Assembly: GCF_023502425.1 (NCBI RefSeq)
Contig: NZ_JAMFMA010000001.1
Span: 682,001-746,000, forward strand
Reading direction: 5' to 3'
Source: Flagellimonas spongiicola
GTDB lineage: Bacteria; Bacteroidota; Bacteroidia; Flavobacteriales; Flavobacteriaceae
DNA: 64,000 nt
This document shows positions 50,212 through 60,684 of the stretch, piece by piece. The position numbers and the translations under genes were made by a program. Each line of letters opens with the position of its first letter. Position 1 is the stretch's first letter. Under the pieces are notes generated by a model. The model searched no databases, was not told the DNA's origin, and worked only from the letters and a program-made list of their open reading frames with translations.

Positions 50212-52611
50212 TCAAAATTTGAAGTTATAAGTTATGGCAGGGATAATTCCGAAAATGGCAGTTCGCACGGCTTCATTACGTCCCGTATCTTGATTTTGCC
50301 TAAAGTTGATGGAAGCTGCGTTCTTTCTATTGTATACATTGTAAACGCTAAAAACCCATTCGGATTGAAAGCTTCTATTCCGCTTTGGCTTGTTCTTTAA
50401 TGTTGCAGATATATCCAGTCGATGGTAATCTGGCAATCTCGTTTGGTTTCTCAATCCAAAAAATGGAACTACCAATTCTTGGAATTCAAATTGCCCCACA
50501 GGAAAATTTGTAGGTTGGCCAGTTTGATATACAAAATTGGCATTGAAGTTTAAGCGTTCATTGTAATCAAAGCTTCCATACAGTGCAATATCATGCGTCT
50601 TGTCAAATGGAGTGCTGTACCATTCCCCAAAATTGATACCAGTCTCCAAATTAGAACGGCCATTATCCACCACCGGGTCTCTTCCAGGGGTGCGTTGCTC
50701 AGAACGGGATAAGGTGTAGGCCAACCAACCCTGGAATCTACCCTCATTTTTCCGAAGCAGAAACTCAAGTCCGTAAGCCCGTGCTTCTCCATTTAGAATC
50801 ACCTGTTCTATAGCATTGTTTGCAATAAGGTCAGCCCCATCTATATAGTCAATTCTGTTTTGGATGTCTTTGTAAAAAGCCTCAACTTCTACGGAATATT
50901 CACCCTCATTTATGTTACGGAAATAGCCCAAAGCGTACTGATCCAATAATTGGGGTTCTACAAAAGGTCCACTCGGCGTCCATACATCCAATGGAGTAGG
51001 GGAGCTGGTGTTGGATAGTAGATGGAGGTATTGGGCAAGTCTAGTGTAACTGGCTTTTATGGAGTTGTTGGGATTCATGGCATAGGCCATGGACACACGT
51101 GGCTCCAAATTTGTAAAACTAGATAGGTTGGTGCCTCGTCCAGGATTAATGGTATCAATCGGAGTAGCTTCTCTATATACTAATTGAAACGGGTCAAATT
51201 CAACAGGCTGGTTGTTTTCATAGACAAATAGTTCATCCTGACCCAATCGATTAAATAGGCTCACACGCAGTCCATAATTGACACTTAGCTTATCCGAAAT
51301 TTTATGCTCAACATCCACATAGGCAGCAGATTCATTTGCATATTTTTTAGTTAGCTGTTCCTCAATAATTCCGGAATCCTCGCTATTGGGTTTTATTTTT
51401 CCTGGATTAAAAACATAATAGATGTTATTGAGTCCATAATTCACTTGAAATTTATCGTTCAGGTAATGTTTTAAGTCGTATTTGAGGTTAAAATTCTGAA
51501 TACCTGAGTCCCATTCAAATCCAACAAAATCAAGTTCCAAACCATAAAAGTAGTCTGAATAGATAAGCGATAGGTTTGAAAAAAGGCGATCGGAAAACAA
51601 ATGGTTCCATCGAAAATTACCAACGGCATTACCATAGGTGTTCACAAAACTGTCGTTAACGCTAAAGAGATCTCTACCAAAATATCCGGAAAGGAAAATG
51701 CTGTTGTTCTCGTTAATCTTATGATTGATTTTGGTGTTTAAGTCGTAGAAATAAGCTTTATTACCCACATCAAATAGCGGTAAGAAAAGATGGGCATATG
51801 AGCCTCTACCTCCTACTAGGAATGCAGTACGATCCTTTTCAATAGGTCCTTCAATGAGTAAGCGGCTTGCAACGGCACCGATACCCCCACTGACCTTTAA
51901 ATCTTTACTATTTCCTTCTTTCTGGAAGATTTCCAATACCGAAGAAACACGTCCACCGTACCTTGCTGGAATTCCCCCTTTAAATAATTTCACATCCTTG
52001 ATCGCATCTGGATTAAATACCGAAAAGAAACCAAACAGGTGTGATGAATTGAATATGGTCGCCTCATCCAATAGAATTAAATTTTGGTCCGCAGCACCTC
52101 CACGAACATTGAATCCAGAAGATGCTTCTCCTGCATTGGTAACTCCAGGCAACAGCACCAAGGATTTAATTACATCGGCTTCACCTAGGACTACAGGTAT
52201 TTTTTTTATGGTCTGCGCAGACAAGGTATTCACGCTCATTTGCGGTTTTCGAATATCCAAACGTTCCGCATCATCCGTTACCACCACTTCTTCCAACTCC
52301 TCAGCTTCTTCGGAAAGTTCAAAATCCCGTCGAATATTTGAGTTAAGATTAATGGTTTGTCTCACATCTTGAAATCCCAAGTAGCTTACCACAATTTCAT
52401 ATTGACCACGGGGAAGGGTGATGGAATAAAAACCATATTCATTGGTAGTGACTCCAGTTTGTAAATCTGGAAAAGCCACAGTTACACCAATTAAAGTTTC
52501 ATTACTGCTTCCTTCTGAAATGGTTCCGCTTAGGGTAAACTTTTGTTGGGCATGCGATTGAAATAGCGTAAGAATTAGCGTAAAGATCAGTAGTAATGGT
52601 CTTTGAAGCAT
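50212..52611 (-). CDS. TonB-dependent receptor with carboxypeptidase-like domain
   Basis: A 799-residue receptor. It has signal peptide MLQRPLLLIFTLILTLFQSHAQ, a CarboxypepD_reg-like domain (FTLSGTISEGSSNETLIGVTVAF), the TonB-box-like EELEEVVVTDD and a plug with GFNVRGGAADQNLILLDEA and VKLFKGGIPARYGGRVSSVLE. The barrel ends AITYNFKF. It is not of the long SusC type (about 1000 residues), nor does it contain a SusC signature. Flanking DUF4249 lipoproteins on both sides, in the same orientation, suggest one uptake cassette: DUF4249 C, receptor, DUF4249 B, DUF4249 A. The substrate is unknown. Confidence 0.93.
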   Translation of the reverse strand: MLQRPLLLIFTLILTLFQSHAQQKFTLSGTISEGSSNETLIGVTVAFPDLQTGVTTNEYGFYSITLPRGQYEIVVSYLGFQDVRQTINLNSNIRRDFELSEEAEELEEVVVTDDAERLDIRKPQMSVNTLSAQTIKKIPVVLGEADVIKSLVLLPGVTNAGEASSGFNVRGGAADQNLILLDEATIFNSSHLFGFFSVFNPDAIKDVKLFKGGIPARYGGRVSSVLEIFQKEGNSKDLKVSGGIGAVASRLLIEGPIEKDRTAFLVGGRGSYAHLFLPLFDVGNKAYFYDLNTKINHKINENNSIFLSGYFGRDLFSVNDSFVNTYGNAVGNFRWNHLFSDRLFSNLSLIYSDYFYGLELDFVGFEWDSGIQNFNLKYDLKHYLNDKFQVNYGLNNIYYVFNPGKIKPNSEDSGIIEEQLTKKYANESAAYVDVEHKISDKLSVNYGLRVSLFNRLGQDELFVYENNQPVEFDPFQLVYREATPIDTINPGRGTNLSSFTNLEPRVSMAYAMNPNNSIKASYTRLAQYLHLLSNTSSPTPLDVWTPSGPFVEPQLLDQYALGYFRNINEGEYSVEVEAFYKDIQNRIDYIDGADLIANNAIEQVILNGEARAYGLEFLLRKNEGRFQGWLAYTLSRSEQRTPGRDPVVDNGRSNLETGINFGEWYSTPFDKTHDIALYGSFDYNERLNFNANFVYQTGQPTNFPVGQFEFQELVVPFFGLRNQTRLPDYHRLDISATLKNKPKRNRSFQSEWVFSVYNVYNRKNAASINFRQNQDTGRNEAVRTAIFGIIPAITYNFKF

Positions 52612-52673
52612 GCTTTTTTGAGTTTTTTAAATTTAGGAATATCTACTTAACTACCAAACAAGTAATACTACCG

Positions 52674-53507
52674 TTATTCAATAGTGAGTGACCGCGTATT
52701 GAACTCGGACAATACGAAGTAACCAAATGGAGGGTGATTGGGATTGGTTGTATTGATTATGTTGCCCCGAACATTTGAAACCGGTACGGAAAATGGCCCG
52801 CTATTGCCTTCTTCTCCAGCTTGTGTCAAAACCTGTTCGGCATAATTGGCAAAATCTTTGTCAACACCAAACAGCGTAACGGTAATCAACCTTCCTGGAT
52901 TTATATCTTCATAAAAATAAGAGAAGGTCAATTGTTGATTTTGAAAAAATTCATCATCCACCACCAGAAAATTCTCGAATCCAAAAGCAAAAAAATAATA
53001 ATTACGTTGATTGGGAATATCCGTGAAAGTAACTTTCACTTCCGTCTCTTCCTCTTCGTCAAACAAAAAGCCATCTGCCTGCTCCAAATTATCGATGACT
53101 GTTCCATTTACCAATTGTTGGGTTGCCCTATAAGTTTCACCCTGGTACATTACTTCCAGCGTGTATTCCCGGCCAAATTGCAAGGTGGGCATTCCCAAAT
53201 CAAAAACTCCGGTCTCACTTTCAGAAAGCGGATATTCTTGACCAGTTGATTCATCAATAAGCTTCACTTGAGCATTTACGGCTGCTGGGACATCATTGAC
53301 CAGAAACGGCGCTGTCAATGTTAGTTTTATCTGTCCAGCGGTAATTGGGTTGCCATTATTGGCATTGTAACCCAGTAGGGCATCTATGACCAATTGTGGG
53401 TCGGATGTTGGTAAATCAGGATTTATGACATCTTCGCATGATGCCATGCATAAACTCAACAGAATAAGTAGCAGACTGTGTTTCAAACCATAACGATATT
53501 GGGACAT
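52674..53507 (-). CDS. DUF4249 lipoprotein C
   Basis: A 277-residue lipoprotein, signal MSQYRYGLKHSLLLILLSLCMASC (lipobox MASC), then EDVINPDLPTSDPQLVIDALLGYN. Family traits shared with A and B are DNLEQADGFLFDEEEETEVKVTFTDI, NQRNYYFFAFGFENFLVVDDEFF and a terminal FGYFVLSEFNTRSLTIE. It is clearly the most diverged of the three. It lies 62 bp upstream of the receptor and is likely the first gene of the cassette. The start is ATG 53507; the longer frame would hide the signal peptide. Confidence 0.88.
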   Translation of the reverse strand: MSQYRYGLKHSLLLILLSLCMASCEDVINPDLPTSDPQLVIDALLGYNANNGNPITAGQIKLTLTAPFLVNDVPAAVNAQVKLIDESTGQEYPLSESETGVFDLGMPTLQFGREYTLEVMYQGETYRATQQLVNGTVIDNLEQADGFLFDEEEETEVKVTFTDIPNQRNYYFFAFGFENFLVVDDEFFQNQQLTFSYFYEDINPGRLITVTLFGVDKDFANYAEQVLTQAGEEGNSGPFSVPVSNVRGNIINTTNPNHPPFGYFVLSEFNTRSLTIE

Positions 53508-53574
53508 TGGTCTAATATAGACAAAAATCCTTTCGAAAGATATGGTCAAAAAACACTGGTAAGTGTTCGAAAAC

Positions 53575-55797
<2,223 letters not shown>

Positions 55798-55821
55798 TTA
55801 GGTGTTTTTATTCGAGCGGTG

Positions 55822-55829
55822 CAAATATA
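55822..55829 (-). promoter_or_regulatory. Predicted -7 box of the icd promoter
   Basis: TATATTTG on the minus strand, followed by GCACC, matches TAnnTTTG and precedes the icd start by 24 bases. No clear TTG is at the -33 spacing. Confidence 0.45.
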
Positions 55830-56371
55830 CAATTTATGGCTGTTGGTATACTAAGGGAAAAGTGGAAAAGTGTGATATTGGGGTGTTAAAGAACAAAAGC
55901 CATATCTATGTCGAAACATTGATATGGCTTTCTGAAAAGAGCTAAAAGATTTTATTTTGCGTTGCCACAAAATTGCAACCATTGATTGCATCCGTTGCTC
56001 CTTTGACGTTTACTCAACACTATGTTTTTAATTATTCAACTAAACAACATCTTGAAAAGTTTCCTTTTGTTTCCTAAATCCTATCAAAACGAAAAATTGC
56101 TCTTTCGCCCGCACATAGGATTTTGTATTTCTATTTAGGTCCTGCCGAAGCTTTTCCTCTTTCGAAATTCCTTTTGTGATCAGTAGTGTTACCAATTTAA
56201 AAGGGAAACATCAGTATTTAAAGAACGTCAACTTTAAATGTAAATATGAATTTGATTGCTCTCCTTCATATTTGTTTGACTAAATTATAATAAACTCTTA
56301 GAAAACCAAATTTTGTAAGCCATTAAAAATCAACAACATATGAACTACACTTATTAACAATTGTTCATAAA
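55830..56371. other. Gene-free stretch with possible decayed coding remnants
   Basis: No listed gene covers the roughly 540 bases between the icd promoter and the rplS terminator. Two features stand out. A 57-codon stop-free frame on the minus strand (56210 down to 56040) has plausible protein composition but no ATG in frame. Further along the same strand a 23-codon frame (near 55945-56015) encodes KGATDAINGCNFVA before a stop. An 11-bp hairpin (55896-55906 with 55921-55931) lies beyond it. Together these look like remnants of one or more genes, but I cannot name a family. No tRNA or known RNA is seen. Confidence 0.35.
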
Positions 56372-56395
56372 AAAAGCACCTCGAAAGGTGCTTTT
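56372..56395 (-). terminator. Intrinsic terminator after rplS
   Basis: A perfect 10-bp stem (AAAAGCACCT with its complement, loop TTCG on the minus strand) is followed on the minus strand by seven T's, 23 bases after the rplS stop codon. Confidence 0.92.
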
Positions 56396-56417
56396 GTTTT
56401 GTTGTGCGGAATTGGGA

Positions 56418-56768
56418 TTAGCCCCTAACTTCCTTGATACGTGCTTTTTTACCAGTTAACCCTCTGAAATAGAAGATTCTAGAACGACGTACCTTACCTT
56501 TTTTGTTGACTTCGATTCTTTGAAGTGCAGGCATATTAATCGGGAATATTCTCTCTACCCCAACCGTACCAGACATCTTTCTAATGGTAAAAGTCTCCGT
56601 TGCACCAGTTCCTCTACGTTGGATTACAACGCCTTTGAAAAACTGTGTACGTGTTTTTTCTCCTTCCTTAATCTCATAATAAACTGTAATAGTATCACCA
56701 GATGAGAAATTTGGAAATTCTTTTTTTGGAACAAATTCGTCTTCAACAAATTTTATTAAGGATTCCAT
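56418..56768 (-). CDS. rplS: 50S ribosomal protein L19
   Basis: A 116-residue L19, located at the 30S-50S interface. Typical sequence: FPNFSSGDTITVYYEIKEGEKTR, QFFKGVVIQRRGTGATETFTIRK, GVERIFPINMPALQRIEV and a terminal RRSRIFYFRGLTGKKARIKE. The length is standard. It has its own promoter and terminator and lies near trmD with one small membrane gene between them; in many bacteria trmD and rplS are adjacent in the rpsP-rimM-trmD-rplS operon. Confidence 0.98.
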   Translation of the reverse strand: MESLIKFVEDEFVPKKEFPNFSSGDTITVYYEIKEGEKTRTQFFKGVVIQRRGTGATETFTIRKMSGTVGVERIFPINMPALQRIEVNKKGKVRRSRIFYFRGLTGKKARIKEVRG

Positions 56769-56836
56769 GTTATTTTATTTATGGTTTTAACAAGATCAAC
56801 TTTCACGGATTTCGTCAGAGGTTGATTTTGAGACTG

Positions 56837-56866
56837 CAAAAGTAATGCAATATTTAGAATTGACAA
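56837..56866 (-). promoter_or_regulatory. Sigma-A promoter of rplS
   Basis: On the minus strand, TTG (plus 56864-56866), a 19-base spacer and TACTTTTG (56837-56844) match the Bacteroidota consensus. The leader to the ATG at 56768 is about 60 bases. Confidence 0.75.
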
Positions 56867-56899
56867 TATAAAATTATCTTTTTGAATACGTATTGCGCC

Positions 56900-57217
56900 T
56901 TAAGATGCCTTCTGAACTCTTTTAAAAGCATACATAGCGAGTCCTATAGCAAAAAGTAAATGTGGCAAAGGTGATAGCATTGCACTTATGCTGCTCCATG
57001 TCAGCACAGCTTCCGGACTTTGTCCAGCGGCTAACATACTTGTGGCAAAACCCAAAAAGGTAAAAAACAATGAAAGTATGCACCCAATCAACATCAGGAT
57101 GGTACTTGGATGTTTCCTCTTACTGACCAGAATTCCGCTACCAACTATAATAATCAGTTGAGCCACTACTGCCAAGATTGAACCTATTGCAAAGTAAATC
57201 GTGTAAGCTTCGCCCAT
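56900..57217 (-). CDS. Small membrane protein of unknown function
   Basis: A 105-residue hydrophobic protein with three likely membrane helices: IYFAIGSILAVVAQLIIIVGSG, STILMLIGCILSLFFTFLGF and LLFAIGLAMYAF. A basic tail (KRVQKAS) follows. No motif is recognised. It starts 5 bases after the trmD stop codon on the same strand, so it is probably co-transcribed with trmD. It has no obvious link to rRNA or tRNA work. Confidence 0.78.
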   Translation of the reverse strand: MGEAYTIYFAIGSILAVVAQLIIIVGSGILVSKRKHPSTILMLIGCILSLFFTFLGFATSMLAAGQSPEAVLTWSSISAMLSPLPHLLFAIGLAMYAFKRVQKAS

Positions 57218-57222
57218 TTCTT

Positions 57223-57897
57223 TTATTTTAATAAATCAGGTCGTTTTTCTTCCGTTCGTTCCAGTGCCTTTTCCTCGCGCCACTTTTCGATTTTGGGAAA
57301 ATCACCGCTTAAAAGGATTTCCGGCACATCCATTCCCTTATACGAAGATGGTCTTGTATAAACCGGGGGTGCGAGTAAATTATCTTGAAAAGTATCAGTC
57401 AAGGCAGACGTTTCATCATTTAAAACACCAGGTAGCAACCTAATGACGGAATCACAAAGCACGGCGGCTGCAAGTTCTCCTCCTGAAAGTACATAATCAC
57501 CAATTGAGATTTCCCGCGTCACAAATTTATCTCGAACCCGTTGGTCCACACCTTTATAATGGCCGCAAAGAATAATGAGGTTTTCTTTTAAAGAGATTTC
57601 ATTCGATATCCCTTGGGTTAGCGTGTCTCCATCGGGAGTCATATAGATGATTTCGTCGTAATCCCGTTCAGCTTTTAGTTTAGAAATACATTTGTCAATG
57701 GGTTCAATCATTAGGACCATTCCTGCTCCGCCGCCAAATTGGTAATCATCTACTTGTTTGTAATTACCGATACTATAATCCCGTAGGTTATGGAAATGCA
57801 CTTCTACCAAACCTTTTTCCTTGGCCCTATGCAATATGGATGCATTAAATGGACTTTGCATTAACTCTGGTAAAACTGTTATGATATCTATCCGCAT
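57223..57897 (-). CDS. trmD: tRNA (guanine-37-N1)-methyltransferase
   Basis: A 224-residue SPOUT enzyme that makes m1G37 next to the anticodon and prevents +1 frameshifting. It begins [22 protein letters not shown]; the [13 protein letters not shown] loop is conserved, and [12 protein letters not shown] then [13 protein letters not shown] form the cofactor knot. The start is ATG 57897; the longer frame to 57969 overlaps the acetyltransferase gene and is not family sequence. The C-terminal linker domain ends EEKRPDLL. The order here is acetyltransferase, trmD, small membrane protein, rplS. Confidence 0.97.
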   Translation of the reverse strand: MRIDIITVLPELMQSPFNASILHRAKEKGLVEVHFHNLRDYSIGNYKQVDDYQFGGGAGMVLMIEPIDKCISKLKAERDYDEIIYMTPDGDTLTQGISNEISLKENLIILCGHYKGVDQRVRDKFVTREISIGDYVLSGGELAAAVLCDSVIRLLPGVLNDETSALTDTFQDNLLAPPVYTRPSSYKGMDVPEILLSGDFPKIEKWREEKALERTEEKRPDLLK

Positions 57898-57928
57898 AAG
57901 TGCAAAAATAGTGGAATAATGGGATGCT

Positions 57929-58369
57929 CTATTTTGGATTTGTCCAAAAGTAATGCAAGTAGGATTCATCCTTGTCCCAACCCAAGCGTTCGTAAAGTTT
58001 CTGGGCAGGATTATCCAAAGCCGTCTCTAAACCTACCCCTTTGAAATTTTTTGATTTACAAAGTTCTTTCGACTCATTTAACAGAGCTTCGCCAATTCCT
58101 TTATTTCGAAATACCGGATCAACGTATAGATCATTCAAAATATACATGGGTTCCATGGAAACCGAGGAAAATGTGGTGTATAGTTGTGTAAAGCCAGCAG
58201 CTTTGCCTTCCACAAAAGCCACAAAAATTACATTTTCGTTATTGTTGAATCGTTCTATTAGGAATTTTTCAGCAGAAGCTATATCCGATTCCTGACCATA
58301 AAATACCCGGTAGGCATCAAAAAGTGGTAGGACAAGCTCTAGCTCATCTATGGTGATTTCCTTTACCAT
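57929..58369 (-). CDS. GNAT family N-acetyltransferase
   Basis: A 146-residue GNAT protein. Motif A reads [27 protein letters not shown] with the acetyl-CoA pyrophosphate loop R-N-K-G-I-G. Motif B is [21 protein letters not shown]. It ends DESYLHYFW. The acceptor substrate cannot be predicted. It is 31 bp upstream of trmD in the same direction, probably in one transcript, and 24 bp downstream of the coiled-coil membrane protein gene. Confidence 0.9.
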   Translation of the reverse strand: MVKEITIDELELVLPLFDAYRVFYGQESDIASAEKFLIERFNNNENVIFVAFVEGKAAGFTQLYTTFSSVSMEPMYILNDLYVDPVFRNKGIGEALLNESKELCKSKNFKGVGLETALDNPAQKLYERLGWDKDESYLHYFWTNPK

Positions 58370-58393
58370 TTTCAGAAGGAAGTGGAAATTGGT

Positions 58394-58996
58394 TTACTTC
58401 TTGTTTTTATTCAGTTCGTCTTGAAGCTGTCTGCTTATTTTTTGCTCTCTTTCTAGAGCACGTCTTCTGTGATCTTCGAATTCATTCTCAAGATCGGCAA
58501 GGGATTCTTTGGCCTGGTTGGTAAGCACATTGCTGTTTCTGAACTTATAAATGAACAGTAGCAAGAACAAGGTTAAACTTATAATGATGCCCCATAGAAT
58601 CAATTTATAAGTTCCCTTACTTACTTGGGCTCCAAAAAACGACATGCTGTCTTTTTCGTTGGTAACGGTTTTCAGATTATTGGAGGTTTCCTGAAGCTTG
58701 GCATTTAAATCTTCGATTTCCGCCTTGTTACTTGTGATGGTAGCAGTCAAATCCTTTATGGATTTGCTAGCAGTGGTTACGGAATCGAAAATACTTGCTT
58801 TGATTCTGTTTAGATCGCTTAGGCGAATCACTTCATAACGAATGCCATTGGCCCTATAGTTTCCCGACTTTTTCTCCAATTGTTGGAACTGTCCGACCAA
58901 GGTATTGTCTTCTTCAGCTGCCGAAGATTCCTGAGCGGAAAGCGTAAACACTGGGGTGAGTAGGGCTAGTGCAAAAATTAATCGTAATGTTCTCAT
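58394..58996 (-). CDS. Exported coiled-coil protein with a C-terminal membrane helix
   Basis: A 200-residue protein. A signal sequence (MRTLRLIFALALLTPVFTLSAQ) is followed by a long coiled coil (about 30-125, with SIKDLTATITSNKAEIEDLNAKLQE). A membrane helix follows, LILWGIIISLTLFLLLFIYKF (about 134-154), then a highly charged cytoplasmic helix ending QLQDELNKNKK. Homologs are sometimes labelled tRNA (guanine-N1)-methyltransferase (recollection) by transfer from trmD nearby, but no methyltransferase motif exists here. Topology suggests a periplasmic stalk anchored in the inner membrane. The start is ATG 58996. Function is unknown. Confidence 0.8.
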   Translation of the reverse strand: MRTLRLIFALALLTPVFTLSAQESSAAEEDNTLVGQFQQLEKKSGNYRANGIRYEVIRLSDLNRIKASIFDSVTTASKSIKDLTATITSNKAEIEDLNAKLQETSNNLKTVTNEKDSMSFFGAQVSKGTYKLILWGIIISLTLFLLLFIYKFRNSNVLTNQAKESLADLENEFEDHRRRALEREQKISRQLQDELNKNKK

Positions 58997-59107
58997 GGTC
59001 AATGTTCTTTATATTTTAGATTAAGGGAAGGGCGAAATTACACCAATAAACCAAAATTCAAAAGAAAATCACCATTGGTCAACGGTCTCAACCGTTTGAT
59101 TACGCCA

Positions 59108-60556
59108 TTAATAATATGTGTAACGTCTTACCTTTGCAATGTATTTTGCAAGTCTGATCACTTGATGTGAATATCCATATTCGTTATCATACCATATATA
59201 TAATACGACACTTTTACCATCTTTGGATACCAAGGTTGCTTGACTATCATAAATTGATGGGGCAGAAGCACCTACAATATCTGAGGAAACCAGTTCATTG
59301 CTAAGCGAGTATTGGATTTGTTCCACCAAGTCACCTTCCAGTGCATATTTTTTAAGAATAGTATTCAAACTTTCTTTTGATGTCTTGTTTTTGACCTCTA
59401 GATGCAGAATGGCCAAAGATCCGTTAGGTACAGGAACACGGATGGCATTGGAGGTTAATTTTCCCTTTAGGGATGGAAGTGCTTTTGCCACAGCAGCACC
59501 GGCTCCCGTTTCTGTAATCACCATATTCAATGCAGCGGCTCTACCTCTTCGGTATTTCTTGTGCATATTGTCCACTAAATTTTGGTCGTTGGTGTACGCG
59601 TGAATGGTTTCCAAGTGTCCCTTTTTGATTCCAAGCGAATCCTCCATCACCTTTAAAATAGGCGTGATGGCATTTGTGGTGCAGGATGCAGCTGAATAGA
59701 TCTTTGTTTTTTCGGGATCAAACTCAGTATGGTTTACGCCGTGTACAATATTAGGTACTTCTTTACCTGGGGCGGTAAGAAGGACCCTGCTAGCGCCTTT
59801 GGCCTCCAAATGTCTGGAAAGGGCTTCCTTGTCTCTAAAAGCGCCAGTATTGTCAATGATCAAAGCGTTGAAAATACCATACTTGGTATAATCAATGGAT
59901 TCTGGTTTGTCTGCGGTGATAAATCTTACCGTAGTGCCGTTCACAAGTAGTGCATTGTTTTCCACGTCCACATCAACAGTACCCATGAATTGTCCATGAA
60001 CAGAATCGGTTTTGAGCAGTGCAGCGCGTTTTTCCAATATCTCTTGAGTAACTTCACCTCTTACCACAATAGCACGGAGTCGAAGTTGACTACCGCGACC
60101 AGTTTTGGCCATTAATTCTCTTGCGACCAAGCGTCCAATTCGTCCAAATCCATAAAGTACTACATCTTTAGGTTTAATTTCTTTGGATGCATGGGCATCT
60201 TTTAATTTTTCAAGCACAAAGGCTTTTACATTTAGATGAGTGTTGTCATCGGAGTGGTACTCATAGGTTAGCTTACCAATATCCAACTTGGCTGGTGGCA
60301 GGCTAATGTCATTTATGGCTCTTAATATCTCAACAGAATCGAATATAGAGATGGGTTTTTGGACAAACTCCCCTGCATATTCGTGTAAATTAATGATATC
60401 ACTGACATTTTTGTCAATGATTTGGTTCTTGAAAAGGACAACTTCAATGGCTTTATCATACCAGAGGTCACTGATGATTTTAATGAATTCAGTAGTTGCT
60501 TTTCTACGGTCTGCTTGGAAAGCAAGTTCCTTTTCATAGGACTTAATGTCGCTCAT
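59108..60556 (-). CDS. gap: Glyceraldehyde-3-phosphate dehydrogenase, long form
   Basis: A 482-residue GAPDH with an N-terminal extension of about 130 residues (helical, no signal). Rossmann loop GFGRIGR lies at 136-142, catalytic Cys292 in SAASCTTNAITPI, then GRAAALNMVITETGAGAAVAKALP and a terminal WYDNEYGYSHQV. In common NAD enzymes the second strand ends in Asp; here it reads RAIVVRGEV, so the usual NAD-selecting Asp is missing and NADP use or a biosynthetic (gluconeogenic) role is possible. The size exceeds the normal 335 residues. It is monocistronic, with a TAATTTTG box near 60591-60598 upstream. Confidence 0.92.
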   Translation of the reverse strand: MSDIKSYEKELAFQADRRKATTEFIKIISDLWYDKAIEVVLFKNQIIDKNVSDIINLHEYAGEFVQKPISIFDSVEILRAINDISLPPAKLDIGKLTYEYHSDDNTHLNVKAFVLEKLKDAHASKEIKPKDVVLYGFGRIGRLVARELMAKTGRGSQLRLRAIVVRGEVTQEILEKRAALLKTDSVHGQFMGTVDVDVENNALLVNGTTVRFITADKPESIDYTKYGIFNALIIDNTGAFRDKEALSRHLEAKGASRVLLTAPGKEVPNIVHGVNHTEFDPEKTKIYSAASCTTNAITPILKVMEDSLGIKKGHLETIHAYTNDQNLVDNMHKKYRRGRAAALNMVITETGAGAAVAKALPSLKGKLTSNAIRVPVPNGSLAILHLEVKNKTSKESLNTILKKYALEGDLVEQIQYSLSNELVSSDIVGASAPSIYDSQATLVSKDGKSVVLYIWYDNEYGYSHQVIRLAKYIAKVRRYTYY

Positions 60557-60636
60557 AAGTGTTTGATTATGGTTATCATTAAATATTTGGCAAAATTATA
60601 GATTTCAAACGTTTTCGTAAAAAGAAAGGGCAATAA

Positions 60637-60661
60637 AAAAGCACCCTTTTAGGGCGCTTTT
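60637..60661 (-). terminator. Intrinsic terminator after the HtrA protease
   Basis: On the minus strand a hairpin of two short stems with one A-C mismatch (AAAAGCGCCCT pairing with AGGGTGCTTTT) is followed by a T-run. It lies 23 bases past the protease stop codon. Confidence 0.8.
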
Positions 60662-60684
60662 CAAGGTCTTGCAAAGAAATTGGA

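Noticed and set aside
59081..59098. Short hairpin AACGGT/ACCGTT between gap and the coiled-coil gene as a terminator
   Set aside because: The stem is only 6 bp and lacks a T-run on either strand.
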